NCBI GenBank assembly: GCA_018898455.1
Contig: JAHIJO010000179.1
Coordinates: 1 to 38,149 of the forward strand
Source of the DNA: Verrucomicrobiota bacterium
GTDB lineage: Bacteria; Verrucomicrobiota; Kiritimatiellia; JAAZAB01
Direction of reading: 5' to 3'
Length of the DNA stretch: 38,149 nt
In this document: piece after piece, positions 16,810 through 25,294 of the stretch
Layout: each line of letters opens with the position of its first letter
How positions within the stretch are numbered: the first letter of the stretch is position 1
The notes under the pieces: model-generated
The model's input: the letters and a program-made list of their open reading frames with translations, nothing else
The model's database searches: none
Told to the model about the DNA's origin: nothing
Program-made: the position numbers and the translations under genes

Positions 16810-17829
16810 TTAACGGCGCCAGTGGCGGCTCAGATAATCGAAATAAAACAGCCCGTTCGCCACGGGAACATTGCTTGGAATGTGATTGCCAACGGCAAAG
16901 ATAAAGCCTGGGCATTTTTTGGCCAGGGGCAGGGTGGCGTCAAGTTCCGCCTGGATTTGGCTCTTCGTTCCGAACGTCAGCGTGCGGCAGTCCACTTTGC
17001 TCCCGACGATCACATGCGTCCGGCCATATTTTTCCACAATGGGTTCCAGCGGGTTCATGGGCTCGAAGATAAAGCCGTCGGCGCCCGCCGCGGCAATGTC
17101 ATCAATAAAATCAATGATCAGTCCGTCGGAACAGAACAGCACTTTTTTTCCGGCTTTCTTTAACACCGCCCAGAGTTCCCGGTAGCGGGGAAATATCACC
17201 CGGCGATAAAAATCAGGATGGAGGAATGCCCCTTCCGACCAGACTATGTCGTCGTGACAGATATACACCTTGATCGAGGTCTGCGCCCATGCCTTGACAT
17301 GATGCCGGGTAAGCCGGAAGAACGAATCCAGGACTTTCTCGAATCGATCCTGGTCGGCCGCCGCCAGCAGGAGCATATCCCATCCAAACGCCTGGATAGC
17401 GCCGGAGACGATGGTCTTGTAATATCCACCGGGAAAAACCTGTTCGGGGTTGGCTTTTTGCTGTTCCCGGTAGATTTTCTCATAAAAATCAACCAGCTCT
17501 ATCATGTCCGGCAATTTGTACTCCTGCACGGCATCGAACTCCAGGACCTGCTCCGGATTAGTGAACGGACATGGCTTGGACGCCCGTTTGTCGGTTCCGT
17601 TTTTCAGAAACTCCGCGTGACCCATGTCGGTACTGCGGCCCCGCTGTTCCCACGGCACCGGCCCATCATTGACCGACCAGATAAAATCGCTCTGCCAGCG
17701 TTGGTTGAATAACGCCGGGGTTCCGTCCGTGACGGCCTGGATCAGGTCATCGTTGGAGCAATATTCAGTGTGCGCCAAGCGGTCGGTCGGTTTCAACAGG
17801 ATGGTGTCCATGCCAATTTGATAACTCAT
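16810..17829 (-). CDS. Uroporphyrinogen decarboxylase-superfamily protein
   Basis: ATG 17829 follows CAGGA at a suitable distance and gives 339 residues. The fold is that of URO-D and corrinoid methyltransferases: PGGYYKTIVSGAIQAFGWD, VLDSFFRLTRHHVKAWAQ, YICHDDIVWSEGAFLHPDFY, VLFCSDGLIIDFIDDI and DGFIFEPMNPLEPIVEKYG. The HDD and the Cys in FCSDG are the metal or cobalamin-site candidates in the methyltransferase-type members. A heme role is unlikely because this divergent subfamily accompanies sugar genes and not heme genes. It is probably co-transcribed with the isomerase-like gene downstream. I infer a role in demethylation or carbohydrate-linked one-carbon transfer, without proof. Confidence 0.8.
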   Translation of the reverse strand: MSYQIGMDTILLKPTDRLAHTEYCSNDDLIQAVTDGTPALFNQRWQSDFIWSVNDGPVPWEQRGRSTDMGHAEFLKNGTDKRASKPCPFTNPEQVLEFDAVQEYKLPDMIELVDFYEKIYREQQKANPEQVFPGGYYKTIVSGAIQAFGWDMLLLAAADQDRFEKVLDSFFRLTRHHVKAWAQTSIKVYICHDDIVWSEGAFLHPDFYRRVIFPRYRELWAVLKKAGKKVLFCSDGLIIDFIDDIAAAGADGFIFEPMNPLEPIVEKYGRTHVIVGSKVDCRTLTFGTKSQIQAELDATLPLAKKCPGFIFAVGNHIPSNVPVANGLFYFDYLSRHWRR

Positions 17830-17923
17830 TGTACTGATTCCTGCGCTGGGAGTGAACCATTGCAGCAAATGGTAAAAGGTTACCTTCTGCCAGGCCGTTG
17901 TTCAACCCTGAATATTTCAATGA

Positions 17924-18229
17924 TCAAGCGTATTTCTCGATCAATTGAATGGACTCGGCGATCCGGGTGCTGCCTACAAAACTAATGGGGGTTGGTGTAT
18001 TCTGCCTAAGTCTTGCGACGATCGAAACAATTCTCTCGTTCGCACATGACTCAACCGCATTGACGTCCAAATCAAGGCAATGCCTGATCGTCTGTTCGAT
18101 CGCTTCATCATTAAAACGACGCCGGTACTCCTCGTTGCGGGCTTCGCTGAAATGCGAATGACCCCAGAACGCATTTGTCCCGCAGAGGACCTTGCTGAAC
18201 GACAGCTTGCCGATGGTCACTTGTTGCAT
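17924..18229 (-). pseudogene. N-terminal remnant of an aldo/keto reductase-like gene
   Basis: The 101 residues open with MQQVTIGKLSFSKVLCGTNA, then FWGHSHFSEARNEEYRRRF, AIEQTIRHCLDLDVNAVESC and a PISFVGSTR strand. This is the first third of a TIM-barrel protein of the aldo/keto reductase-like type (first strand, then a helix and the second strand). The reading frame stops after IQLIEKYA, well short of the usual full barrel of around 300 residues, so it is a truncated relic. Its ATG overlaps the end of the PIN-domain relic by 13 bases. Confidence 0.6.
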
Positions 18230-18513
18230 GGTAAACTGGCTAATAATTCATCGGGACCGAGAACTTTCAAGGTTACATAACGGAAGTCTTGTTGATTTCG
18301 CGTAACAACGACTTCGGCCCCCGCCAGCCTCTCGGCCTGATCGAGCACCGCATCCTCAAAGTCCGCGAGTTTGCTCTTGAGAGCTTCTTCCAACACAGCC
18401 CGGTTGACGGGTGCAATCTCAAACAGCGCCAGCAGCTTTTGCCGGGCTTGACGGGCGACGGGGCGAGGCTTGGTTTGCGTCAAAAGATAGTCAATGGTCG
18501 TGATGGGGGGGGG
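18217..18513 (-). pseudogene. C-terminal part of a PIN-domain (VapC-type) ribonuclease
   Basis: The frame reads ITTIDYLLTQTK near 18504, then RQKLLALFEIAPVNRAVLEE, ADFEDAVLDQAERLAGAEVV and VTRNQQDFRYVTLKVLGPDE, which is the C-terminal two-thirds of PIN ribonucleases: the ADFEDAV acidic site and VTRNxxDF active-site segment are intact. The N-terminal strand with the first catalytic Asp (usually DTNVLLD) is missing. Upstream the frame runs through nine G bases at 18505-18513 on the + strand and meets a TGA, and I found no N-terminal half in another frame. No antitoxin gene was seen. The first possible start inside the ORF is TTG 18483. Confidence 0.65.
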
Positions 18514-18580
18514 TCGGATGCTTGATGATTCCCCGACGGCAAGGTGTCAAAGAACTCTCCCGCTATTTGCGAAACCGATT

Positions 18581-18600
18581 TGCCCCGACGGCGCGGGGCA
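18581..18600 (-). terminator. GC hairpin after the GH78 gene
   Basis: The 7-bp stem TGCCCCG/CGGGGCA with a 6-base loop lies 27 bases downstream of the GH78 stop. It has no T run, so its termination activity is uncertain. Confidence 0.4.
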
Positions 18601-18627
18601 GTTGCACTTCACCCGGCGGCGCCCGTC

Positions 18628-21285
18628 TTATCTTTGCATCACCTCAAACCGGTAATCTCCGGATCCGGTCTCGAAAACAGACGCACCCGCTTCGGCCCTG
18701 AGGAACTTGATTGCCGCCATGTCCGCCACCGGTTTCCCGTCCGCCTTTACCAGCGCGGGATCGGGTGACGGCAACCACACTTCGGCCGTCGTATTGATCG
18801 GCACCGTCACTTCCAGCATGAACAAACCCGCTTTCTTCTCCCAGGCACTGCGAATGATTCCATACAGGCACCGGTGCTCGGCCCGTGCCCAATCCAGACC
18901 ATCAACAGGGTGGGGATGGATGACAATCCTTCTGAATCCCGGCTGGTCCGGATCCGGATTGATCCCAGCCAGGGCCTTGAACATCCAGGCGCTAATGTCG
19001 CCGAACATGATGTGATTGCGCGATGAATTGCCATCCCAAGCCTCCCACAGCGTGGTGGCGCCCTGCCCCAGCCAGTGGCCGTAACTCGGGAACTCGGTCC
19101 GGGTGGCCATGGCTAACGCCACATCGGTCCGACCTGCGGCGGTGAGCGCATTCGGCACGTATTTTGCGCCGAGAATCCCGTAATCCAGGAGTCCCCGGTT
19201 CTTTTCGATGGCATCGAGCAGGGCCTTCTCCACCCGGGGCCGATCCTTCCCATCCACCAGCCCTTGGAAGAGCGCGCAGCCCATGGAAGTCTGGCCGTTG
19301 CCGGCATACCCGCCGGTGGCGGGATCGTAAAATTCCTTGTGGAATGCCTTCCGGATTTTCCTGGCCAGGGATTGATACTTGCGCGCATCGCCTTTCCGGC
19401 CGAGCCGCATGGCCACGCGCGACAGGATCCGGCAGTTCGCGTAGTAGTAGCCCGTCGAGGTCAGGGCGGCCGGCGCTTTGTGGGCCTCGGATCCGCCGGG
19501 CGGACACCAATCGCCCAGACCAAAGCTCAGGATGTGACCGGTCGCCATGGTGGTCATAAAATCCACATAGCGTTTCATGCCGGCATAGTGCCGCCGGAGC
19601 ACGGTGAGATCGCCGCAATAGAGATACAAATACCAGGGGATGTGCGTGTAGGCGCTGTCCCATGCCGGACCACTGCCCCAGTTGAAGCCCCATCCGCCGG
19701 TCGGCACAATGCCGGGGAGTTGCCCGGTCTTGCGCTGCACGTCGGCAAAATCGTCCAGCCACTTGACATAAGCCGCGGCCGAAGCGTAATTGAAAAGACC
19801 GGTCTCCGCCGCCAGCAAGGCATCGCCCGTCCAGCCGTTTTTCTCCCGGTGCGGACAGTCGGTGGGAATCCCCGTGAAATTACCGATGTAAGACCAGCGC
19901 GTGCATTCCTGGATTTTATTCAAAAGCTCATTACTGCACTTGAACTGGCCGGCGCTTTCAAAGGCAGAATGCACGACCTTCCCCTGCAAACTGTCCACCG
20001 TCGGCTGACCGGGGAAGCCCGTAACCTGCACCCACCTAAACCCGTGATAGGTGAAGCGTGGCTCCCAAACTTCCTCGCCGCCGCCTTTGAGCGTGTATTT
20101 GTCGGTCTGGACCTGGCCAGTCTTGACAAACATGCCGATATTACCCTGGTCAATATCGCCGTCCTCTCCCAGCTTCTCGGCATAGCGCAGGGTCACCTCG
20201 GTTCCGGCCTGCCCCTGGACGCGCAGTTGCACCCAACCGGTCATGTTCTGCCCCATGTCGACAACAAACACACCGGGCTTGGGCTCGGTTATGCCGATTG
20301 GCTGGAGGGTCTGCATGACCTTGATCGGCAGGGTCTGGGCCGAAAGCACGCCGCCGGGCGCGGGCGCCACGAACGCCCTGTCCCAAGCGGAATCGTCGAA
20401 GCCCAGGCCGCACCACCCGGTGATCTCGCGCCGCGCATCATAGAACTCGCCGTTGCGCAGGCCGTCGAACATGATCGGCCCTGTGCCGGTCTTCCAGGAG
20501 GCGTCGCTGCTGACCACAGTTTCCGTTCCATCCTCGTGCAGGAAATGCAGTTGGGCGATCAACTTCGGGATGTGGCGCCACGGTGCTTCATGGAAATTCC
20601 ACACTTCCTTGGTATGGGCGTTGTACCAACCCGAACCGAGAACCACGCCGACCACATTCCCGCCGCCGGCAACCAGGTCCGTAATGTCATGCGTAACATA
20701 CAACGAGCGCGTGTCGTACTTGGTGAAGAGCGGGTCCAGCACATGCTCGCCAACCTTGCGGCCATTCAAATACAGCTCGTAATAACCGAGCCCGCACACA
20801 TAAGCGCGCGCGGACATGACCGGCTTTGCCAGGGTAAAGGTCCTCCGGAAATAAGGCGCCGGCGGGGACGATAGGTTCGGCAGAGGCGTCTGTTTCGGGG
20901 AGGCAATCCACTGCGCGCTCCAGTCCTTGTCTTCCAGCAGCCCCATTTCCCAGCAGGCCGTCTCGCTCCACACCCCTGCACGACCCTGCTCGTCCCAGGC
21001 ACGCACCTTCCACCAGCAGCGTTGCCTTGACTCCAGCCTGATCCCGCTATACGGAACATGAAGGGATTGAGAGGATTCGATCCTTCCGCTGTCCCAGATA
21101 TCGCTTTTTTCCTGGTCAAGCAGTCCTTTTGACGACGCCACGATAATCTGGTATGCGGTCTGGCGTCTGCCTCGGCCACTGCCCTTGAGTTCCCAGCTTA
21201 CGGTCGGAACGGGAGTGTCTATTCCCTGGGGATTGACCGCATAGTTGCATTTCAGCGAAGACGGGGTAAGCGTATCAGAGGGCAT
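18628..21285 (-). CDS. GH78 alpha-L-rhamnosidase
   Basis: The 885-residue protein has the full GH78 architecture: an N-terminal fibronectin-like domain (SLKCNYAVNPQGID, CWWKVRAWDEQGR), a beta-sandwich (YELYLNGRKVGEHVLDP, VLGSGWYN), another sandwich (VDMGQNMTGWVQLRV) and the (alpha/alpha)6 catalytic barrel. DCPHREKNGWTGDA (476-489) carries the general-acid Glu region and ATTLWEAWDG the second conserved Glu; a C-terminal sandwich follows. It releases L-rhamnose from plant or bacterial glycans. AAGGGAGATTAGG precedes ATG 21285. No signal peptide is present, so it acts on imported oligosaccharides. It is the only glycosidase on the - strand and complements the GH127 gene on the + strand. Confidence 0.92.
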   Translation of the reverse strand: MPSDTLTPSSLKCNYAVNPQGIDTPVPTVSWELKGSGRGRRQTAYQIIVASSKGLLDQEKSDIWDSGRIESSQSLHVPYSGIRLESRQRCWWKVRAWDEQGRAGVWSETACWEMGLLEDKDWSAQWIASPKQTPLPNLSSPPAPYFRRTFTLAKPVMSARAYVCGLGYYELYLNGRKVGEHVLDPLFTKYDTRSLYVTHDITDLVAGGGNVVGVVLGSGWYNAHTKEVWNFHEAPWRHIPKLIAQLHFLHEDGTETVVSSDASWKTGTGPIMFDGLRNGEFYDARREITGWCGLGFDDSAWDRAFVAPAPGGVLSAQTLPIKVMQTLQPIGITEPKPGVFVVDMGQNMTGWVQLRVQGQAGTEVTLRYAEKLGEDGDIDQGNIGMFVKTGQVQTDKYTLKGGGEEVWEPRFTYHGFRWVQVTGFPGQPTVDSLQGKVVHSAFESAGQFKCSNELLNKIQECTRWSYIGNFTGIPTDCPHREKNGWTGDALLAAETGLFNYASAAAYVKWLDDFADVQRKTGQLPGIVPTGGWGFNWGSGPAWDSAYTHIPWYLYLYCGDLTVLRRHYAGMKRYVDFMTTMATGHILSFGLGDWCPPGGSEAHKAPAALTSTGYYYANCRILSRVAMRLGRKGDARKYQSLARKIRKAFHKEFYDPATGGYAGNGQTSMGCALFQGLVDGKDRPRVEKALLDAIEKNRGLLDYGILGAKYVPNALTAAGRTDVALAMATRTEFPSYGHWLGQGATTLWEAWDGNSSRNHIMFGDISAWMFKALAGINPDPDQPGFRRIVIHPHPVDGLDWARAEHRCLYGIIRSAWEKKAGLFMLEVTVPINTTAEVWLPSPDPALVKADGKPVADMAAIKFLRAEAGASVFETGSGDYRFEVMQR

Positions 21286-21323
21286 AACCTAATCTCCCTT
21301 GAAACAACCGGGGTGAGGGCGCC

Positions 21324-21380
21324 CCGGCTCCATTTTTAATCTGTCTGCCGCTTCTGGAGCCGGCCCGCCGCGGGGCGGGC
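21324..21380 (-). terminator. Paired GC hairpins between the rRNA methyltransferase and GH78 genes
   Basis: GCCCGCC/GGCGGGC with a 4-base loop (21363-21380) begins at the last base of the rRNA methyltransferase stop codon TAG. A second inverted repeat, CCGGCTCC (21324-21331) and GGAGCCGG (21356-21363), overlaps its far arm by one base and brackets an A/T-rich loop. On the - strand neither is followed by a T run. Together they may end the methyltransferase transcript or stabilise it ahead of GH78. Confidence 0.4.
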
Positions 21381-22123
21381 TAACTTGCTTCGCTGCTGCT
21401 CCCGGCTTTCTTCCCCAGCACAAACAAGGCAATCCCGGCGGCGACCGAGGCGTTCAGGGACTGGATGCGGCCCTTTTGCGGGATGCCGACGATATGTCGG
21501 GCCTGATTGAGGATGTGCTGACCGACGGAGCGGTGCTCGCCGCCGATGACCAGTAGTAGTTTTTCGGGAGCCCGGTCGCGGATCGCCTGGATATCCTCCT
21601 TGCCATGCTCATCAAGGGCCACGAGGATATAGCCTTGCTCCAGTAATTCTTTGACATAGGCATTCGCCGGGCAATCCCGGGCAATTCGCAGGTGCTCGCT
21701 GGCGCCGGCCGAGGCCTTGACCACGGACGGATATACCTCGGGAACGCCTTTGGCGGAGAGCAGAACGGCTTCCCAGCCGAACACTTCCGCGCTGCGGAGA
21801 ATGGCGCCGACATTCTGGGGATCCTCAACATTGTCAAGCAGGAGCAGCCGGGGACAGGTCAGCAGGCTCTCAAACGGCACATACGGATAGGAATCCGTCG
21901 TTAGCACAATGCCCTGGTGTTCGGAACTCTTACACAGCTGGAATAGCCGTTGTTTCGTCACCCGCTCCATGGACACCGCCAGGGTCTCCAGCATCGACGC
22001 CAGTTTTTTCATCCGGGCTGATGCTTCCGCTCCCTCTTGAAGATATGCCTTGTGGATCCGGCGCCGGCGGGCGCGAATGACCTCGAACGCCGGGTTCATG
22101 CCGTGGATATATTCTTCCGCCAT
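21380..22123 (-). CDS. rlmB: SpoU/TrmH-family 23S rRNA 2'-O-methyltransferase (RlmB-like)
   Basis: ATG 22123 is preceded by GAGG at good spacing. The 247-residue protein has the N-terminal substrate domain (IHGMNPAFEVIRA) and the SPOUT catalytic domain with three motifs: LLLLDNVEDPQNVGAILRSA (motif 1, Asn and Arg), LLLVIGGEHRSVGQHI (motif 2) and VGIPQKGRIQSLNASVAAGI (motif 3, Ser/Asn SAM loop). This fits RlmB, which methylates G2251 of 23S rRNA in E. coli; the exact target cannot be shown from sequence. The 3' end runs into a hairpin. Its first 100 residues also carry a basic helix (RARRRRIHKAY) used for RNA binding in the family. Confidence 0.85.
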   Translation of the reverse strand: MAEEYIHGMNPAFEVIRARRRRIHKAYLQEGAEASARMKKLASMLETLAVSMERVTKQRLFQLCKSSEHQGIVLTTDSYPYVPFESLLTCPRLLLLDNVEDPQNVGAILRSAEVFGWEAVLLSAKGVPEVYPSVVKASAGASEHLRIARDCPANAYVKELLEQGYILVALDEHGKEDIQAIRDRAPEKLLLVIGGEHRSVGQHILNQARHIVGIPQKGRIQSLNASVAAGIALFVLGKKAGSSSEAS

Positions 22124-22496
22124 AGACTGCCTCGGATGCTCCTGCAGTAAATCCCGCAATCGGATATCGCTTGGGGAGTGTACCCCAGCCGGATAGGCTG
22201 GAAAAGAAGATTATAAAACAGTGGATCAGAACACGAAAACACTCCGGCAACTAAAGGAAATTCTCTCTCTTCCTTTTACCTGGGTAACGCCGAAAGTTTG
22301 ATCCGGTCATAGCCGCCGTGTTTCTGTTCTTCCGGATGCGGTTCGACCGGGGGTCACCGATTGATTGCGCAGGGTCCTCTTGGAAATCGTGTCCGGATCA
22401 ACTAGAATGCGCGGGTGAAGTCGTCGTTGTGCGCCTTGTCCATGGTTGGCATCAATATAGTCAGGTGAAATGATTATGTTAAGACTTCTACATCTT
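22124..22496. other. Gap between trpA and the rRNA methyltransferase
   Basis: These 373 bases hold no gene I can support. Small inverted repeats lie near 22186-22200 (CAGCC-GGATA-GGCTG). A transcript leaving trpA on - would cross this stretch to the methyltransferase, so a trp terminator or a methyltransferase promoter is expected here, but no intrinsic terminator with a T run is visible. Confidence 0.4.
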
Positions 22497-23285
22497 TTAC
22501 GCTTTCGGAGATTTGCCATGCACGGCTTCCGCCAACTCCTGCACCAGGGCGGCCAGATTGCCGTCCCGGGCGGCCTGGACCAGGGCACTGCCGACCACCA
22601 CGGCGTCGGCAAAAACGGCGGCTTCACGGGCCTGCCGGCCATTGCTGATGCCGAATCCCACGGCAATGGGAATATTGACCCGCTTCCGCAATTCGGCCAC
22701 ATGAGCGCCGACGCTCGAATCTAATTGCTCGCGCGCTCCGGTGATCCCTTTAACCAGGATATAATACACGAACCCGTCCGCCTGGGCCAAAATCGTCTCG
22801 GCTCGTTCCAGGGAGGTGGTCGGCGCAATGAGCTGAATGAACACAAGGCCATGCCGCTTCATGTGCTCGCGCAGTTCCCCCGATTCCTCGAACGGCAGGT
22901 CCACGACCAGCAGACCGTCTATGCCGCATACCGCGGCGGCGGCGCAGATGCGTTCATAACCATAGCTAAACAGCGGATTGGCGTAGCTGAACAATACCAT
23001 GGGCGTATCGAAGCTACCCCGGAGACGCTTGGCTATGTCCAGGATTTGTTTCAAGGTCGTCCCCGACCGGAGCGCCCGCTGACCGGCCTCCTGGATCGTC
23101 GGCCCATCCGCCGTGGGATCCGAGAAGGGGACGCCCAGCTCCACGATATCCACGCCGTTTTCGATTGCGGTCCGGATGTTGCGCTCCGAGCCGTCCAAAT
23201 CCGGGTCGCCTACCGTCAAATAGCCGATTAAAGCTTTTTTTTCCTGGCGTTTCAGCGCGTCCAACGTGGTGATGATGCGGTTCAT
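22497..23285 (-). CDS. trpA: Tryptophan synthase alpha chain
   Basis: ATG 23285 is preceded by AAGGAGG and overlaps the trpB stop (ATGA), so the two are translationally coupled, as expected for an alpha-beta complex. The 262-residue protein has the indole-3-glycerol-phosphate lyase site: [14 protein letters not shown] (catalytic Glu and Asp region), [15 protein letters not shown] and IAVGFGISN. It converts indoleglycerol phosphate to indole, which passes to TrpB. Length is normal for the family. It is the last gene of the trp operon. Confidence 0.97.
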   Translation of the reverse strand: MNRIITTLDALKRQEKKALIGYLTVGDPDLDGSERNIRTAIENGVDIVELGVPFSDPTADGPTIQEAGQRALRSGTTLKQILDIAKRLRGSFDTPMVLFSYANPLFSYGYERICAAAAVCGIDGLLVVDLPFEESGELREHMKRHGLVFIQLIAPTTSLERAETILAQADGFVYYILVKGITGAREQLDSSVGAHVAELRKRVNIPIAVGFGISNGRQAREAAVFADAVVVGSALVQAARDGNLAALVQELAEAVHGKSPKA

Positions 23286-24589
23286 GAATACCTCCTTCCG
23301 CCTTCGTCCCGCTTGCGAGGCGGGACTACGGTGGAGACGTCCGTCTTCCCATCGTGACAGCGCCGGGTCGAGTCGGCTCCGTGTTTCTTGGCACCGGCAC
23401 GCTGACTTGCTTTCCATGACAAAATATGATCCAGATCCTTATCGCCCCGGCCGGAGAGATTAATGACGATATCGGTTTTCAATCCCAGGATCATTGCCCG
23501 CTTTTTGGCTTCCGCGAGCGCATGGCTGGATTCCAGGGCCGGCAGGATCCCTTCCAGCCGGGTCAGATCGTCGAACGCGGCCAGGGCCTCGGTGTCCGTA
23601 ATATGGCAATACTCGACCCGTCCGCTATCGGCCCAGAAGGAATGCTCCGGCCCCACGCCCGGATAATCCAGTCCCGCGCTGACCGAATGCGCATTGAGCA
23701 CCTGCCCGTCAGCGTCCTGCAACAGGTAGCTCTTGCTGCCATGCAGAATGCCGACGCGCCCCGCCCCGATGCTGGCGGCATGCTTGCCGGTTTTAATCCC
23801 GAAGCCGGCCGCTTCGACTCCGACCAGCTTTACGGCCGTGTCGTCCAGAAAGGCCGAAAAAATGCCCGCGGCGTTACTGCCGCCGCCCACGCAGGCGATA
23901 ACCATGTCCGGGAGACGCCCGACCTGGTCCAGGCTCTGCCGGCGGGTTTCCGTGCCGATCACGCTCTGAAAATCACGGACCATGATGGGGTAGGGGTGCG
24001 GGCCGGCTACCGAGCCGATGACATAAAACGTGTCGTCCACGCGGGCGACCCAGGCGCGCAGGGCTTCGCTCATGGCGTCCTTGAGCGTTGCCGTGCCGCT
24101 GGACACCGGATGGACTTCGGCGCCTAAAAATTTCATGCGCTGAACATTAGGCGCCTGGCGCCGGATATCCTCCTCGCCCATGAAGATTTCGCATTCCATG
24201 CCAAAGAGGGCCGCGGCGGTCGCCGTGGCCACGCCATGCTGGCCCGCGCCCGTTTCGGCCATCAGTCGGCGCTTGCCCATGCGCTGGGCCAGGAGCGCCT
24301 GGCCGATCGTATTGTTGATCTTGTGCGCGCCAGTATGATTCAGGTCCTCCCGCTTGAGAAATATCCGCGCGCCGCCATAGGCTTCCGTCAGACGGGTAGC
24401 CAGATACAGCGGCGAGGGACGTCCCACATAATCACGCAGGATCGTCTGGAACTGTGTCCGAAAGGTGGGATCGGCAACCGCATCGCGGTATGCCCGGTCA
24501 AGGGCGATCAAGGCCGGCATGAGTGTTTCCGCGACATAGCGGCCGCCATAGACCCCAAAATGTCCCCCGGCATCCGGTTCATGTTTCAT
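23282..24589 (-). CDS. trpB: Tryptophan synthase beta chain with extended tail
   Basis: A PLP enzyme joining indole and serine to make tryptophan. [15 protein letters not shown] carries the PLP lysine, [10 protein letters not shown] the phosphate-binding loop, [16 protein letters not shown] the active-site region and [11 protein letters not shown] the C-terminal signature. At 435 residues it is about 35-45 longer than usual: after residue about 390 comes a basic, low-complexity tail ([12 protein letters not shown] then [16 protein letters not shown]) that ends inside a hairpin-forming sequence. The start overlaps the trpF stop (ATGA) and the stop overlaps the trpA start. The tail probably came from sequence inserted near the stop codon; whether it harms assembly with TrpA is unclear. 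Confidence 0.97.
   Translation of the reverse strand: MKHEPDAGGHFGVYGGRYVAETLMPALIALDRAYRDAVADPTFRTQFQTILRDYVGRPSPLYLATRLTEAYGGARIFLKREDLNHTGAHKINNTIGQALLAQRMGKRRLMAETGAGQHGVATATAAALFGMECEIFMGEEDIRRQAPNVQRMKFLGAEVHPVSSGTATLKDAMSEALRAWVARVDDTFYVIGSVAGPHPYPIMVRDFQSVIGTETRRQSLDQVGRLPDMVIACVGGGSNAAGIFSAFLDDTAVKLVGVEAAGFGIKTGKHAASIGAGRVGILHGSKSYLLQDADGQVLNAHSVSAGLDYPGVGPEHSFWADSGRVEYCHITDTEALAAFDDLTRLEGILPALESSHALAEAKKRAMILGLKTDIVINLSGRGDKDLDHILSWKASQRAGAKKHGADSTRRCHDGKTDVSTVVPPRKRDEGGRRYS
23306..23326. repeat. Palindrome at the trpB-trpA junction
   Basis: GTCCCGC (23306-23312) and GCGGGAC (23320-23326) flank a 7-base loop. It lies inside the trpB tail codons and about 20 bases ahead of the trpA start, so the mRNA hairpin would stand next to the trpA ribosome binding site and could pause ribosomes or hide that site. 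Confidence 0.6.
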
Positions 24590-25236
24590 AACACAGGTCT
24601 CCTTCTGACATCAATCCGGGAATTCCGAACAGCCCTGATAAAGGCTTTCAGTTTCCGATGATCTTTTTTTCCGGCCTCTTCCTCCACACCGCTCGCCACA
24701 TCCACGCCCAGCGGACGCACCCGCCGAATGGCATCCGCAACATTGTCCGGCGTCAGCCCTCCGGCCAGCATGATGGGATAGTGCCGGGCCAGTTCCGCCG
24801 CCCGTTTCCAGTCAGTTCGTGTTCCCGTGCCACCATACCGGCCGGCCGCCTCTGCGTCCAGCACATAACGTTCCGCCGGCCAGCGCTCCGGCGATGGCAA
24901 CGCGACGCCGTCATGAAACTTGATTGCCCGCCAAATCGGAGCCGGCATCGGCGTCCAGTCATCCGCCGGCTCATTGCCGTGCAGCTGAATAACGGTCAGG
25001 CCGCAATCGCGCGCAACTTGAAACACCCTCTCCCTGGTCTCATTGACAAAGACACCGACGGTCCTGGGAGCGCCCGCCATCCGTTCCAGCAGTCGCTGGA
25101 GCGTCCTCGGCACAATGTACCGGGGCGATCGCCGGTATAGGACAAATCCCAGGTAATCCGCTCCAGCCTCTTGTGCGGCCCGCGCATCGTCGAGATTTGT
25201 CAGTCCGCAAATTTTAATGTCCACTGTTCGTGGCAT
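24586..25236 (-). CDS. trpF: Phosphoribosylanthranilate isomerase
   Basis: The 216-residue TIM barrel isomerises phosphoribosylanthranilate to CdRP, the third step of tryptophan synthesis. KICGLT at residue 8 carries the catalytic Cys, [16 protein letters not shown] and QLHGNE are family signatures, and [10 protein letters not shown] plus GVDVASGVE with its phosphate loop complete it. The stop overlaps the trpB ATG by ATGA. The gap from trpC is 58 bases. Start ATG 25236 has only a weak GAGAT upstream, so translation may depend on neighbouring genes. Confidence 0.95.
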   Translation of the reverse strand: MPRTVDIKICGLTNLDDARAAQEAGADYLGFVLYRRSPRYIVPRTLQRLLERMAGAPRTVGVFVNETRERVFQVARDCGLTVIQLHGNEPADDWTPMPAPIWRAIKFHDGVALPSPERWPAERYVLDAEAAGRYGGTGTRTDWKRAAELARHYPIMLAGGLTPDNVADAIRRVRPLGVDVASGVEEEAGKKDHRKLKAFIRAVRNSRIDVRRRPVL

Positions 25237-25294
25237 ATTATCTCATGGCTTATGTTTTTTTTCGTGTATTCCGTGGGCAATCCCTTTGGGCATC

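Noticed and set aside
19264-20874. Long open frame on + opposite the GH78 gene
   Set aside because: It lies wholly opposite a clear GH78 coding region and has no family features; long antisense frames are expected in GC-rich coding DNA.
16693-22347. Shared 13-mer GATGCGGTTCGAC at 16693-16705 and 22335-22347
   Set aside because: A 13-base match is expected by chance several times in a window of this size, and the flanks do not align; not counted as a repeat family.
22301-22480. Sequence with T-arm-like GGTTCGACC near 22341
   Set aside because: No acceptor or anticodon stem could be formed round it, so it is not a tRNA.
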